Of a stretch of DNA of 64,000 nucleotides, positions 1 through 7,261 are shown piece after piece. The DNA is from JANOYJ01 sp963792485. GTDB taxonomy: Bacteria; Pseudomonadota; Alphaproteobacteria; Rhizobiales; Rhizobiaceae. The translations under genes were made by a program, and so were the position numbers. The stretch spans positions 1 through 64,000 of the forward strand of contig CAWBWL010000010.1 of assembly GCA_963792485.1 (NCBI GenBank), given 5' to 3'. Every line of letters starts with the position of its first letter. Positions within the stretch are counted from its first letter, which is position 1. The notes under the pieces were generated by a model, which searched no databases, had not been told where the DNA came from, and saw only the letters and a program-made list of their open reading frames with translations.

Positions 1-282
1 CGCAGCGCCGAAGTGTCGGTTCCCACCGACGGCACAATCCGAAAGCTCCCCGCTGGCGGGCGACTGGGCTTGGAGCCGGGCGAGAGCGTCACTCTGCTGC
101 CCGGCGTCTGGCACGCGTTCTGGGGCGAGGGCAAGGATGTACTGATCGGCGAAGTCTCGACCGTGAATGACGATCTCAACGACAATGTTTTTGAACAGAA
201 GATCGGGCGCTTCGCCACGATTGATGAAGACACAAAACCCGTCCACCTTCTGGTGGCCGACTATGACACATGGCTGAAATAG
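1..282 (+). CDS. D-lyxose/D-mannose ketol-isomerase, C-terminal part
   Basis: The frame is open from the first base of the window, so this is the 3' end of a gene that begins upstream. The visible 94 residues form a cupin-like C-terminus. It contains a metal-site-like stretch (LLPGVWHAFW) and the phrase EVSTVNDDLNDN, followed by an IGRF segment, which I recognise from D-lyxose isomerases (cupin metalloenzymes that interconvert D-lyxose and D-xylulose, or D-mannose and D-fructose). A TIM-barrel sugar isomerase starts 27 bases after the stop and the downstream genes are sugar dehydrogenases and reductases, so it probably heads or belongs to a sugar-catabolic operon. The family call is from recalled motifs; the exact substrate is unknown. 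Confidence 0.72.
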   Translation, partial: RSAEVSVPTDGTIRKLPAGGRLGLEPGESVTLLPGVWHAFWGEGKDVLIGEVSTVNDDLNDNVFEQKIGRFATIDEDTKPVHLLVADYDTWLK

Positions 283-309
283 CCGCGCAAAAGACGAAGG
301 GACATAACC

Positions 310-1086
310 ATGCCAAAACGCCTCTCATTCCAGCTCTATTCCGCCCGCAACCATCCGCCGATGAGCGCCACGCTCGAAATGCTCGGCAAGCTCGGCTATA
401 GAGAAGTCGAGGGTTACGGCGGCTATGATCAGGTCGCCGGTTATGGCGGCGTGTTCGCGGACGTAAAGAATATGCGGGCGATGATGGACGCCAATGGCCT
501 CACCATGCCGACCTCGCATTGCAGCCTCGACATGCTGGAGAAAGACAAGAAGGGCGTGATGAAAATTGTCAGCGCCCTCGGCATCCGCCATCTCTACTGC
601 CCCTATGTCATGCCCGACGACCGTCCAAAGGATTCAAACGGCTGGCGCGCCTTCGGCCGCCGCCTGGGCAAGGTTGCGTCAACCTACCGCACTGAGGGCA
701 TCACATTCGGCTGGCACAATCACGACTTCGAATTCGTCGCGCTGCCGGACGGCAAGACGCCGCATGAGAACATTTTCAAAGCCGCGCCCGCGCTCGAATG
801 GGAGATGGACATCGCCTGGGTGGTGCGCGGCGGCGGCGATCCGGTGAAGCTGATCAAGAAATATGCGCAAAACATCACCGCTGTGCACGTCAAGGACATC
901 GCGCCCAAGGGCACGAATGCGGATGAGGACGGTTGGGCCGATGTCGGCCACGGGACTGTGGACTGGAAGCCGATTTTCGCGGCGCTGAAAAAATCACGCT
1001 GCCTGCATTTTGTCTGCGAGCACGACAAGCCGAGCGACACAACGCGCTTTGCCACCCGCTCGTTTGAAGCTGCCAAGAATTTCTAA
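310..1086 (+). CDS. Sugar phosphate isomerase/epimerase (TIM barrel)
   Basis: A 258-residue protein of the xylose isomerase-like TIM-barrel superfamily (AP endonuclease 2 fold), which isomerises or epimerises sugars or keto-sugars using a divalent metal. It has the expected alternation of strands: FQLYSARNHPP at the N-terminus, FGWHNHDFEF near residue 137, EWEMDIAWVVRGG near 163, and AVHVKDI near 190. The Glu, Asp and His of these segments are the usual metal ligands. A GAAGGG ribosome-binding site precedes the ATG. It is the second gene of a sugar cluster and lies 12 bases before a Gfo/Idh/MocA dehydrogenase, a common pairing. Substrate unknown. Confidence 0.85.
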   Translation: MPKRLSFQLYSARNHPPMSATLEMLGKLGYREVEGYGGYDQVAGYGGVFADVKNMRAMMDANGLTMPTSHCSLDMLEKDKKGVMKIVSALGIRHLYCPYVMPDDRPKDSNGWRAFGRRLGKVASTYRTEGITFGWHNHDFEFVALPDGKTPHENIFKAAPALEWEMDIAWVVRGGGDPVKLIKKYAQNITAVHVKDIAPKGTNADEDGWADVGHGTVDWKPIFAALKKSRCLHFVCEHDKPSDTTRFATRSFEAAKNF

Positions 1087-1098
1087 AGGGAGAATTGA

Positions 1099-2237
1099 AT
1101 GTCAAAACTGATGGGAGTTGGGCGTTATCGGCTGCGGCAATATTTCCGCCGCCTATTTCGGCCTTGCGCCGTTGTTCAAAGGGCTTTGAAATGCGCGCCT
1201 GCGCCGACATGAACATAAAGGCCGCCAAGGCGCGGGCCAAGGAGTTCGGAGATCAAGGCGCAGAGCGTCGGCAATCTTCTGAAAAATCCGGACATTGACA
1301 TCATTGTCAACCTGACGGTCCCGGCGGCGCATTATGCCGTGTCGGTGAAGGCGCTGAAGGCGGGCAAACATGTCTATTCGGAAAAGCCGCTTGGTGCTTT
1401 CCCTGAAAGAAGGTTTGGCGCTGAAAAAACTCGCCGACGAGAAGGGCTTGAAGGTCGGCTGCGCGCCCGACACGTTCCTTGGCGGCGCGCACCAATTGGC
1501 GCGCAAGGCAATCGATGACGGCACGGTCGGTACGATCACGTCCGGCTCCGCGCATGTGATGAATTTCGGCATGGAGCACTGGCATCCAAACCCGGACTTT
1601 TTCTATCTGCCCGGCGGCGGTCCAGTGCTGGACCTTGGACCCTATTATGTCGCCAACCTCATCAACCTGATCGGCCCGGTAAAACGCGTCGTCGGCGCTG
1701 GCGACCATGCCGCAGAAGTCACGCAAGATCGTCAGCGAGCCGCGCAAGGGTCAGGAAGTGCCGGTCAAGACGCCGACCAATATCCATGCACTGCTGGAGT
1801 TCGTAAACGGCGCGACGGTGACACTTTCGGCGTCTTGGGACGTGTTTGCCCATCGCCACGCCAATATGGAACTCTACGGCTCGGAAGGCTCGATCTACGT
1901 GCCGGACCCGAATTTCTTCGGCGGCGAAGTTCTCGCCACCAAGCGAGACGGCCCGGCCGAGCCGCTGCCAGAATGGGATCACCCGTTCGGCATTCCAAAC
2001 CAGGTCCACCCGCAGGGCGCAGTCGCCAACTACCGCACCGCCGGCCTGGCCGACATGGTGATCGGTATCCAGGAGGGACGCGACTACCGCTGTTCGCTGG
2101 ACCGGACGCTGCACGGTATCGAAATCATGACTGGTATCTTGAAGTCTGGCGAGACAGGCAAATTCGTTGAGATGAAGACGACCTGCACCCGTCCTGCCGC
2201 GCTCGGGCCGAAAGAGGCAAAAGCGCTGTTGAAATAA
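1099..2237 (+). pseudogene. Gfo/Idh/MocA family oxidoreductase, multiply frameshifted
   Basis: The start follows a GGGAG site. Read through all frames, the protein is a normal NAD(P)-dependent Gfo/Idh/MocA sugar dehydrogenase: a Rossmann glycine motif (VIGCGNIS), the AGKHVYSEKPLG signature, then the C-terminal domain with GGGPVLDLGPYYV and the tail that ends at the TAA at 2235-2237. The frame changes near 1120, 1190, 1250, 1395 and 1700. No nonsense substitution is needed to explain the breaks; each is explained by a one- or two-base insertion or deletion, mostly in short G/C runs. This points to sequence error or to very recent decay. As written it would make only about 37 residues. Confidence 0.8.
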
Positions 2238-2259
2238 AAAAAAGAGGGGCGCTAAACTC

Positions 2260-2294
2260 ATGCGCCGGGTTCTGCCCGGCGCATTTTTCTTTTT
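2260..2294 (+). terminator. Rho-independent terminator after the Gfo/Idh gene
   Basis: A perfect 10-bp stem (2260-2269 pairing with 2275-2284) with a 5-base loop is followed by a T-rich tract interrupted by one C and one G. It starts 22 bases after the stop codon and lies just before the ribosome-binding site of the aldo/keto reductase, so the reductase probably has some independent expression. Confidence 0.8.
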
Positions 2295-2305
2295 GGGAGA
2301 ATTTC

Positions 2306-3337
2306 ATGAACTGGCAGCCCGCGGCAAACCGCTACGTCAAGATGAAATATAACCGCGTCGGCAAAAGCGGGCTGAAGCTCCCGGCGCTTTCGCTGGGCCT
2401 GTGGCATAATTTTGGCGAAGACACGCCGCACCAGACCAAGCTTGCGCTATGCCGCACGGCGTTTGACCTTGGCATCACGCATTTCGATCTCGCCAACAAT
2501 TACGGCCCGCCGCCGGGTTCGGCCGAGACGGCGTTCGGTCACATCCTGCGCACCGAGTTCAAAGGCCTGCGCGACGAAATGGTGATCTCGTCCAAGGCCG
2601 GTTACCTGATGTGGCCCGGCCCCTATGGCGAATGGGGCAGCCGCAAATCGGTGCTGGCGAGCCTTGACCAGAGCCTGAAGCGGATGGGGCTGGACTATGT
2701 CGACATCTTCTATTCGCACCGCTTCGATCCCGACACGCCGCTTGAGGAGACGATGTCGGCGCTCGACCATGCTGTGCGGTCCGGCAAGGCGCAGTATGTC
2801 GGCATCTCGTCTTACAATTCCAAGCGCACCAAGGAGGCCGCGAAGATTCTGCGCGAACTCGGCACGCCCTGCATCATCCACCAGCCGAGCTATTCGATGA
2901 TCAACCGCTGGGTCGAGGAGGACAAGCTTCTCGACACGCTCGACAAGGAAGGCATGGGCTCCATCGTCTTCTCGCCGCTGGCGCAGGGCATGCTGACGGC
3001 GAAATATCTGAAGGGCATTCCCAAAGACAGCCGCGCCGCGCAGGACAAGTCGCTTAACCCAGCCTTCCTCAACGAGAAAAACGTCGCCAATCTGCAGGCG
3101 CTCAACGCCATCGCCGAACGGCGCGGACAGACGCTGGCGCAGATGGCCATCGCTTGGGTCTTGCGCGGCGGGCGCGTCACCTCGGCGCTGATCGGCGCGT
3201 CGAAGCCGCAGCAGATTATTGACTGTGTGGCGGCGCTGGAGAAGCCGGACTTCACGGATGGGGAGCTTGCCGAGATCGACGGATTTGCGCGCGAGGCGGA
3301 TATCAACCTCTGGGCCGCCTCGGCGGAGAGGAAGTAA
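2306..3337 (+). CDS. gpr: L-glyceraldehyde 3-phosphate reductase (YghZ-type aldo/keto reductase)
   Basis: This 343-residue aldo/keto reductase resembles Escherichia coli YghZ (Gpr) closely over its length as I recall it. Shared phrases are GKSGLKLPALSLGLWHNFG near the start, DLGITHFDLANNYGPPPGSA, SLDQSLKRMGLDYVDIFYSHR and LIGASKPQQI. The AKR catalytic tetrad is visible as Asp and Tyr in FDLANNYG, Lys in SSKAGY and His in FYSHR. Family members reduce small aldehydes such as L-glyceraldehyde 3-phosphate or methylglyoxal with NADPH in the cytoplasm. A GGGAGAATTTC site fixes the ATG. Its TAA stop codon is the first part of the left REPIN hairpin of the RAYT element. Confidence 0.88.
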   Translation: MNWQPAANRYVKMKYNRVGKSGLKLPALSLGLWHNFGEDTPHQTKLALCRTAFDLGITHFDLANNYGPPPGSAETAFGHILRTEFKGLRDEMVISSKAGYLMWPGPYGEWGSRKSVLASLDQSLKRMGLDYVDIFYSHRFDPDTPLEETMSALDHAVRSGKAQYVGISSYNSKRTKEAAKILRELGTPCIIHQPSYSMINRWVEEDKLLDTLDKEGMGSIVFSPLAQGMLTAKYLKGIPKDSRAAQDKSLNPAFLNEKNVANLQALNAIAERRGQTLAQMAIAWVLRGGRVTSALIGASKPQQIIDCVAALEKPDFTDGELAEIDGFAREADINLWAASAERK

Positions 3338-3421
3338 TTTCGGTGACAGTTTACTTAATTCACCACGCGGCTTGACTGGCGTCAAGCCGCGTGGTGAATT
3401 AAGTAAACTGTCACCGAAATT
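3336..3421. repeat. REPIN hairpin 1 (upstream of RAYT)
   Basis: An 86-base element with two perfectly complementary 41-base arms (3336-3376 and 3381-3421) and a 4-base loop. The outer 26 bases of each arm, beginning AATTTCGGTGACAGTTTACT, recur in the hairpins at 4.1 kb and 43 kb; the inner part of the arm is specific to this copy. It begins inside the stop codon of the aldo/keto reductase and ends directly against the GGAG ribosome-binding site of the RAYT gene. Paired inverted REP sequences next to a RAYT are the known arrangement of REPINs. Confidence 0.93.
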
Positions 3422-3432
3422 GGAGCGCAGCA

Positions 3433-4086
3433 ATGGCCCGCATCGGACGCGTCGTCATTCCAGGCCTTCCGCACCACGTCACGCAGAGGGGCAACCGCAA
3501 GGAGAAGGTTTTTTTCGAGGACGGCGACCATGCGCGGTATCTGGCGTTTTTGAAGGAGGGCGCAGAGAAGTCAGGCACGTCCGTCTGGGCCTATTGCCTC
3601 ATGCCAAACCACGTCCACATCATCGCCGTTCCCAGCCACGCCGACGGTCTGAGGGCGATGCTGGCGGACAGTCACCGGCGCTACACCAAGTTCATAAATT
3701 GGCGGCAAGGCTGGACGGGCCACCTTTGGCAGGGCCGGTTTGGCTCGTATCCGATGGATGAGAATCATCTCGCAGAGGCAGTGCGATATGTTCTGCTCAA
3801 CCCGGTGCGGGCGGGTCTGTGCAAGCTCGCGCAGGACTGGCCGCATTCGAGCGCCCATGCGCATCTTCTCGGCAGGCCCGATCCGCTGGTTGACCCGCAT
3901 CCTCTGGCCGAACGGTTTGGCGACTTTCGAGGCGTGATGGAATCACGGTCGGACGCGGCGTTCGATTCGATACGCAAGTCGGAGACGACGGGCCGCCCAT
4001 TGGGCGCGCGGGACTGGGTTAAATCCATCGAAACAGCGACCGGTCGCAGTCTGGCACCGGGAAAGCGCGGGCCGAAGGCGAACTGA
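3433..4086 (+). CDS. REP-associated tyrosine transposase (RAYT, Y1 HUH family)
   Basis: A 217-residue single-strand DNA transposase related to IS200/IS605 TnpA. Visible are the family start (IPGLPHHVTQRGNR), the metal-binding HUH motif in CLMPNHVHIIAV near residue 60, the WQGRFGSYPMD segment, and RYVLLNPVRAGL, which carries the probable catalytic tyrosine. Domesticated RAYTs bind and cleave the hairpin-forming REP sequences beside them and are thought to spread these repeats without moving themselves. Two REPIN hairpins flank the gene and a third copy lies 39 kb away. The C-terminal 50 residues extend beyond the short enterobacterial RAYTs. Translation starts at the ATG after GGAG at 3422-3425. 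Confidence 0.93.
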   Translation: MARIGRVVIPGLPHHVTQRGNRKEKVFFEDGDHARYLAFLKEGAEKSGTSVWAYCLMPNHVHIIAVPSHADGLRAMLADSHRRYTKFINWRQGWTGHLWQGRFGSYPMDENHLAEAVRYVLLNPVRAGLCKLAQDWPHSSAHAHLLGRPDPLVDPHPLAERFGDFRGVMESRSDAAFDSIRKSETTGRPLGARDWVKSIETATGRSLAPGKRGPKAN

Positions 4087-4205
4087 TTTTAGCGACAGTA
4101 ATTTCGGTGACAGTTTACTTAATTCAGTCAGAGCACACTGCCCAACATTAGCAACAAAAGACTGAATTAAGTAAACTGTCACCGAAATTATGTCGCTAAA
4201 ATCAG
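4083..4205. repeat. REPIN hairpin 2 (downstream of RAYT), composite stem
   Basis: The inner arms (4099-4129 and 4160-4190) carry the same 26-base REP core as hairpin 1, around a 30-base loop. They are enclosed by a second perfect 15-base inverted repeat (4083-4097 and 4191-4205) that is unrelated to the core; only one unpaired G separates the two stems. The structure covers the stop codon of the RAYT gene (4084-4086) and that of the opposing transglutaminase gene (4202-4204), so it probably also works as a bidirectional transcription end. Confidence 0.92.
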
Positions 4206-5092
4206 TTGATCGGCCCGAAATTAGGCCCCTTCAGCCGCGGCGCAGGAAGCGTCTGCAACAACGCATCTATCTCGCCGCTTGAAATTCCCTCAGGCAATTC
4301 CGTCGACCACACCCGGAACGACACAAGCTCATACGCCCCGAACGAGGTGATCATCGCAACATCCGCCGCGTCGAGGCCACGCACCATGAGGATGCGGCCG
4401 ATGCGGGGCTTGTTGTAGCGCGCGTCCACCGTGTGCCATTGGCCGCCCAGAAACACTTCGAACCAGGCGCAGAAGTCATCGAAGCCGGAATCCTCAACGC
4501 CAATGTCGCCGAGGTAGCCGCTGGCATAGCGCGCGGGAATGTTCATGGCGCGGCAAAGGCCAACGCCCAGATGCGCGAAGTCGCGGCAGACGCCGGTTTT
4601 CTCGTCCAGAACATCCGACGCGGTCTTGTCCGGCCGGCCGAACTTGTAGCCGAAGGTGACATGGCCATGCACAAAATTGCAGATTGCTTTCACCCGCTCC
4701 CAGCCCTCCGGCACGCCGCCAAACTGTTTCCAGGCAAATGCGGAAAGCTTGTCGGAATCGGCATAGCGGCTGGCGGTGAGGAAGCTGAGCGTCTGCCAGG
4801 GCAGGTCTTCGATCTTGTGCTGCACCGCGCTTACAGGCAGCTGATCCGGCAGGCCGGACACTTCAGCGACGCAGTCCGACCAGTAGGTAGTCTGGCCCGT
4901 TCCCGCGACGGTGCGGGAAAAGCGGTTGCCGAAGCCGTCCAGATATTCGGTGACCGGCGCGGAGCCGGTCGAGCTCACCTTGTCCGAGCCGATAATGGAC
5001 CCCGGAAACTGCGAATGGGTGGAGAGCGCCATCAGCATGGGCACGGGCGCTGCGCATGACACAATGATTTCAAATCCAATGCGTACCAGCAT
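4202..5092 (-). CDS. Transglutaminase-like family protein (cysteine-protease fold)
   Basis: A 296-residue cytoplasmic protein of the bacterial transglutaminase-like superfamily. The N-terminal half is the beta-rich domain common to these proteins (RIGFEIIVSCAAPVPMLMAL), and the core follows with the nucleophile motif GVCRDFAHLGVGLCRAMNIPARYASGY split over residues 170-195. The later motif DDFCAWFEVF shows Cys where the neighbouring paralogue has the catalytic His (HAW); the following Asp is in TVDARYN. The tail continues with IGRILMVRGLDAADVA, typical of this subgroup. It is transcribed away from a second transglutaminase gene. Family members are thought to cleave or crosslink peptides; the substrate is unknown. 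Confidence 0.85.
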   Translation of the reverse strand: MLVRIGFEIIVSCAAPVPMLMALSTHSQFPGSIIGSDKVSSTGSAPVTEYLDGFGNRFSRTVAGTGQTTYWSDCVAEVSGLPDQLPVSAVQHKIEDLPWQTLSFLTASRYADSDKLSAFAWKQFGGVPEGWERVKAICNFVHGHVTFGYKFGRPDKTASDVLDEKTGVCRDFAHLGVGLCRAMNIPARYASGYLGDIGVEDSGFDDFCAWFEVFLGGQWHTVDARYNKPRIGRILMVRGLDAADVAMITSFGAYELVSFRVWSTELPEGISSGEIDALLQTLPAPRLKGPNFGPIN

Positions 5093-5197
5093 GATGAAGC
5101 GCCTTGCTTTCCGGGGCTAGCCCCTAGAGTGTGACCCGCAGCCCGCATGCGGGACTGGGCGATGCAGCTTAACGCGCCAATCGCCCGGAGGTTTCCC

Positions 5198-6076
5198 ATG
5201 GCGGCACTGATCTCGATATCCCATGTCACGCGCTATAGCTATGACCGGCCAGTGGCGTTTGGCCCGCACCGGCTTCTGGTCAGGCCGCGCGATGGGCATG
5301 ACATGCGCGTGCTGGAAGCGCACTTGGTCATCTCGCCCGCAGCGAAGCTGCATTGGCAATTTGATGTCTTCGGAAATTCCGTCGCGCACGCCATCTTTAC
5401 GGAAAGCTCCGACAACCTCGAAATCAGAAGCGACCTGCTCATCAAGCGGTATGCCGGATACAGCGAGCGCGACGTGTCCGCCCACCCGCCAAGCCTCATG
5501 CCGATGGAATACAGAGTGGACAATGCGACCGATCTGGCCCCCTATATTCCCATGCGGTTTCCCGAGGAACGGGCAGGGCTGTCAGAATGGCTAAGCGTCA
5601 GTTTTTGCGAGCGTCCGCCGGAAGTTCTCAATTTTCTCAGCGCATTGAGCGCCACGATCCATCGGGCGTTCAGTTACTCGCGCCGCGAGCAGCGTGGAAC
5701 ACAGAGCGCGTTGACCACGATTGCCAAAGGGACGGGCACCTGCCGCGATTTTGCGTTCCTGTTCATGGAGTGCGCCCGGCTGTTTGGCTTTGCAGCGCGG
5801 TTTGTCACCGGCTATCTGCATGTGCGCGAAGATGACGAGGCGGACGTCAAAGGCGGCGGTTCCACGCATGCCTGGGCGGAAGTTTATGTTCCGCGTGAGG
5901 GATGGGTTGAGTTCGACCCGACAAACCTGATCGAGAGCAGCCAGGCCCTGATCCGCATTGCCGTGACACGCACTCCCGAGCAGGCGACGCCGATCAGCGG
6001 CACTTATGATAACGGGCAGGCGCAGTTTCTGGGCATGTCTGTCAGCGTGTCGGTGTCGGAGGTGCCAGAGAATTAA
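5198..6076 (+). CDS. Transglutaminase family protein with N-terminal beta domain
   Basis: A 292-residue protein with the bacterial transglutaminase N-terminal domain (ISHVTRYSYDRPVAFGPHRLLVRPRDG) followed by the papain-like core. The catalytic triad is complete: Cys in GTGTCRDFAFLF, His in STHAWAEVYVP and Asp in EFDPTN. I chose the ATG at 5198 because a GGAGG site lies 7 bases upstream and it gives the usual N-terminus; an upstream ATG at 5147 would add 17 residues without a good site. It diverges from the other transglutaminase gene, with a gap of about 105 bases that must hold both promoters. Probable peptidase or amidase; substrate unknown. Confidence 0.87.
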   Translation: MAALISISHVTRYSYDRPVAFGPHRLLVRPRDGHDMRVLEAHLVISPAAKLHWQFDVFGNSVAHAIFTESSDNLEIRSDLLIKRYAGYSERDVSAHPPSLMPMEYRVDNATDLAPYIPMRFPEERAGLSEWLSVSFCERPPEVLNFLSALSATIHRAFSYSRREQRGTQSALTTIAKGTGTCRDFAFLFMECARLFGFAARFVTGYLHVREDDEADVKGGGSTHAWAEVYVPREGWVEFDPTNLIESSQALIRIAVTRTPEQATPISGTYDNGQAQFLGMSVSVSVSEVPEN

Positions 6077-6166
6077 ACGCGGTTCGCTGTGAAACGGGAA
6101 ATTCACCCGTGCATTTGCCGCTGTTGCATCCTATATACGCCGCGAAATTCCCACAAGAGGCTGCCC

Positions 6167-7258
6167 ATGTCAGAGTCCCCTCAATCCATTCCCGTCACCG
6201 TCATCACCGGCTATCTTGGTTCCGGCAAGACAACGCTGCTTAACCGCATTCTCTCCGAGCCGCATGGCAAGAAATATGCGGTCATCGTCAACGAGTTCGG
6301 CGAGATCGGCATCGACAATGATCTGATCGTCGAGTCGGACGAGGAAATCTACGAGATGAACAATGGCTGCATCTGCTGCACGGTGCGCGGCGATCTGATC
6401 CGCGTGGTCGAAGGCCTGATGCGCCGCCCTGGCCGGTTCGATGCGATCATCGTCGAGACTACCGGCCTCGCCGATCCCGTGCCGGTCGCGCAGACGTTCT
6501 TCATGGATGATGACGTCAAGGCGAAGACCCGGCTCGACGCTGTGGTCACACTTGTCGATGCAAAGCATCTGCCGCTGCGCCTGAAAGATTCGCGCGAGGC
6601 TGAAGACCAGATCGCCTTTGCCGATGTCATTCTCATCAACAAGACCGACCTCGTCACGCCCGCCGAACTGCGCCTTGTTGAAGCGACCGTGCGGGCGATC
6701 AATCCGCACGCCGTCATCCACCGCACCAGCCGTTCCGCCATTGAGCTTGAGAAAGTTCTGAACCGGGGCGCGTTTGATCTGCAGCGGGTGCTGATGGAGG
6801 ATCCGGAATTCCTGCACGCGCATGATCACGACCATGATCATGATGATCCAGACCATGTGCACGGCCCTGATTGCGGCCATGATCACCATCATCATGCCCA
6901 TGACGGGCACGATCATGACCACCACGACCACCATCATCATGATGAGGCTTCGCCCATTCATGACGTGACCGTCACCTCCGTCTCACTGCGCGGACCGGAG
7001 ATGAAGGCGGAAAAGTTCTTCTCCTGGATCAATCAGGTCACGCAGGAGCAAGGCCCCGACATTCTGCGCCTGAAGGGCATCATCGCCTTCAAGGACGATC
7101 CCGAGCGCTATGTGGTGCAGGGCGTGCACATGATTGTCGAGGGCGATCATCAGCGCGCGTGGAAGACGGACGAAAAGCGCGAGAGCCGTCTTGTGTTCAT
7201 CGGCCGCAATCTTGACAGCCAGGCGCTGAACGACGCCTTCATGGCCACAGCCGCCTGA
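6167..7258 (+). CDS. CobW/COG0523 GTPase metallochaperone with His-rich loop
   Basis: A 363-residue G3E-family P-loop GTPase. Walker A is GYLGSGKT near residue 18, the metal-site motif GCICC lies near 70, and the guanine-specificity motif NKTD near 156. A striking His/Asp-rich segment at about 218-263 has more than 20 histidines in roughly 45 residues and is followed by the CobW C-terminal domain. COG0523 proteins deliver metal, often zinc, to client enzymes or act under metal starvation. The start at 6167 follows AGAGG; an in-frame ATG at 6089 would add 26 residues unlike the family. The next gene, a WD40 protein, begins 3 bases after the stop, a conserved pairing in alphaproteobacteria. Confidence 0.92.
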   Translation: MSESPQSIPVTVITGYLGSGKTTLLNRILSEPHGKKYAVIVNEFGEIGIDNDLIVESDEEIYEMNNGCICCTVRGDLIRVVEGLMRRPGRFDAIIVETTGLADPVPVAQTFFMDDDVKAKTRLDAVVTLVDAKHLPLRLKDSREAEDQIAFADVILINKTDLVTPAELRLVEATVRAINPHAVIHRTSRSAIELEKVLNRGAFDLQRVLMEDPEFLHAHDHDHDHDDPDHVHGPDCGHDHHHHAHDGHDHDHHDHHHHDEASPIHDVTVTSVSLRGPEMKAEKFFSWINQVTQEQGPDILRLKGIIAFKDDPERYVVQGVHMIVEGDHQRAWKTDEKRESRLVFIGRNLDSQALNDAFMATAA

Positions 7259-7261
7259 TCC

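Noticed and set aside
2447..3433. A 328-codon frame on the minus strand
   Set aside because: It is the shadow of the aldo/keto reductase gene; the repeated NFGDSLLNS and ELSKLSPKL phrases in it are just the translated REPIN arms.
3219..3761. A 180-codon plus-strand frame across hairpin 1
   Set aside because: It reads through the REPIN and overlaps both the reductase and RAYT genes in another frame, with no domain of its own.
6820..6950. CAT/GAT-rich stretch considered as a tandem DNA repeat
   Set aside because: It is the His/Asp-coding loop of the CobW protein with varied codons, so protein-level selection explains it.
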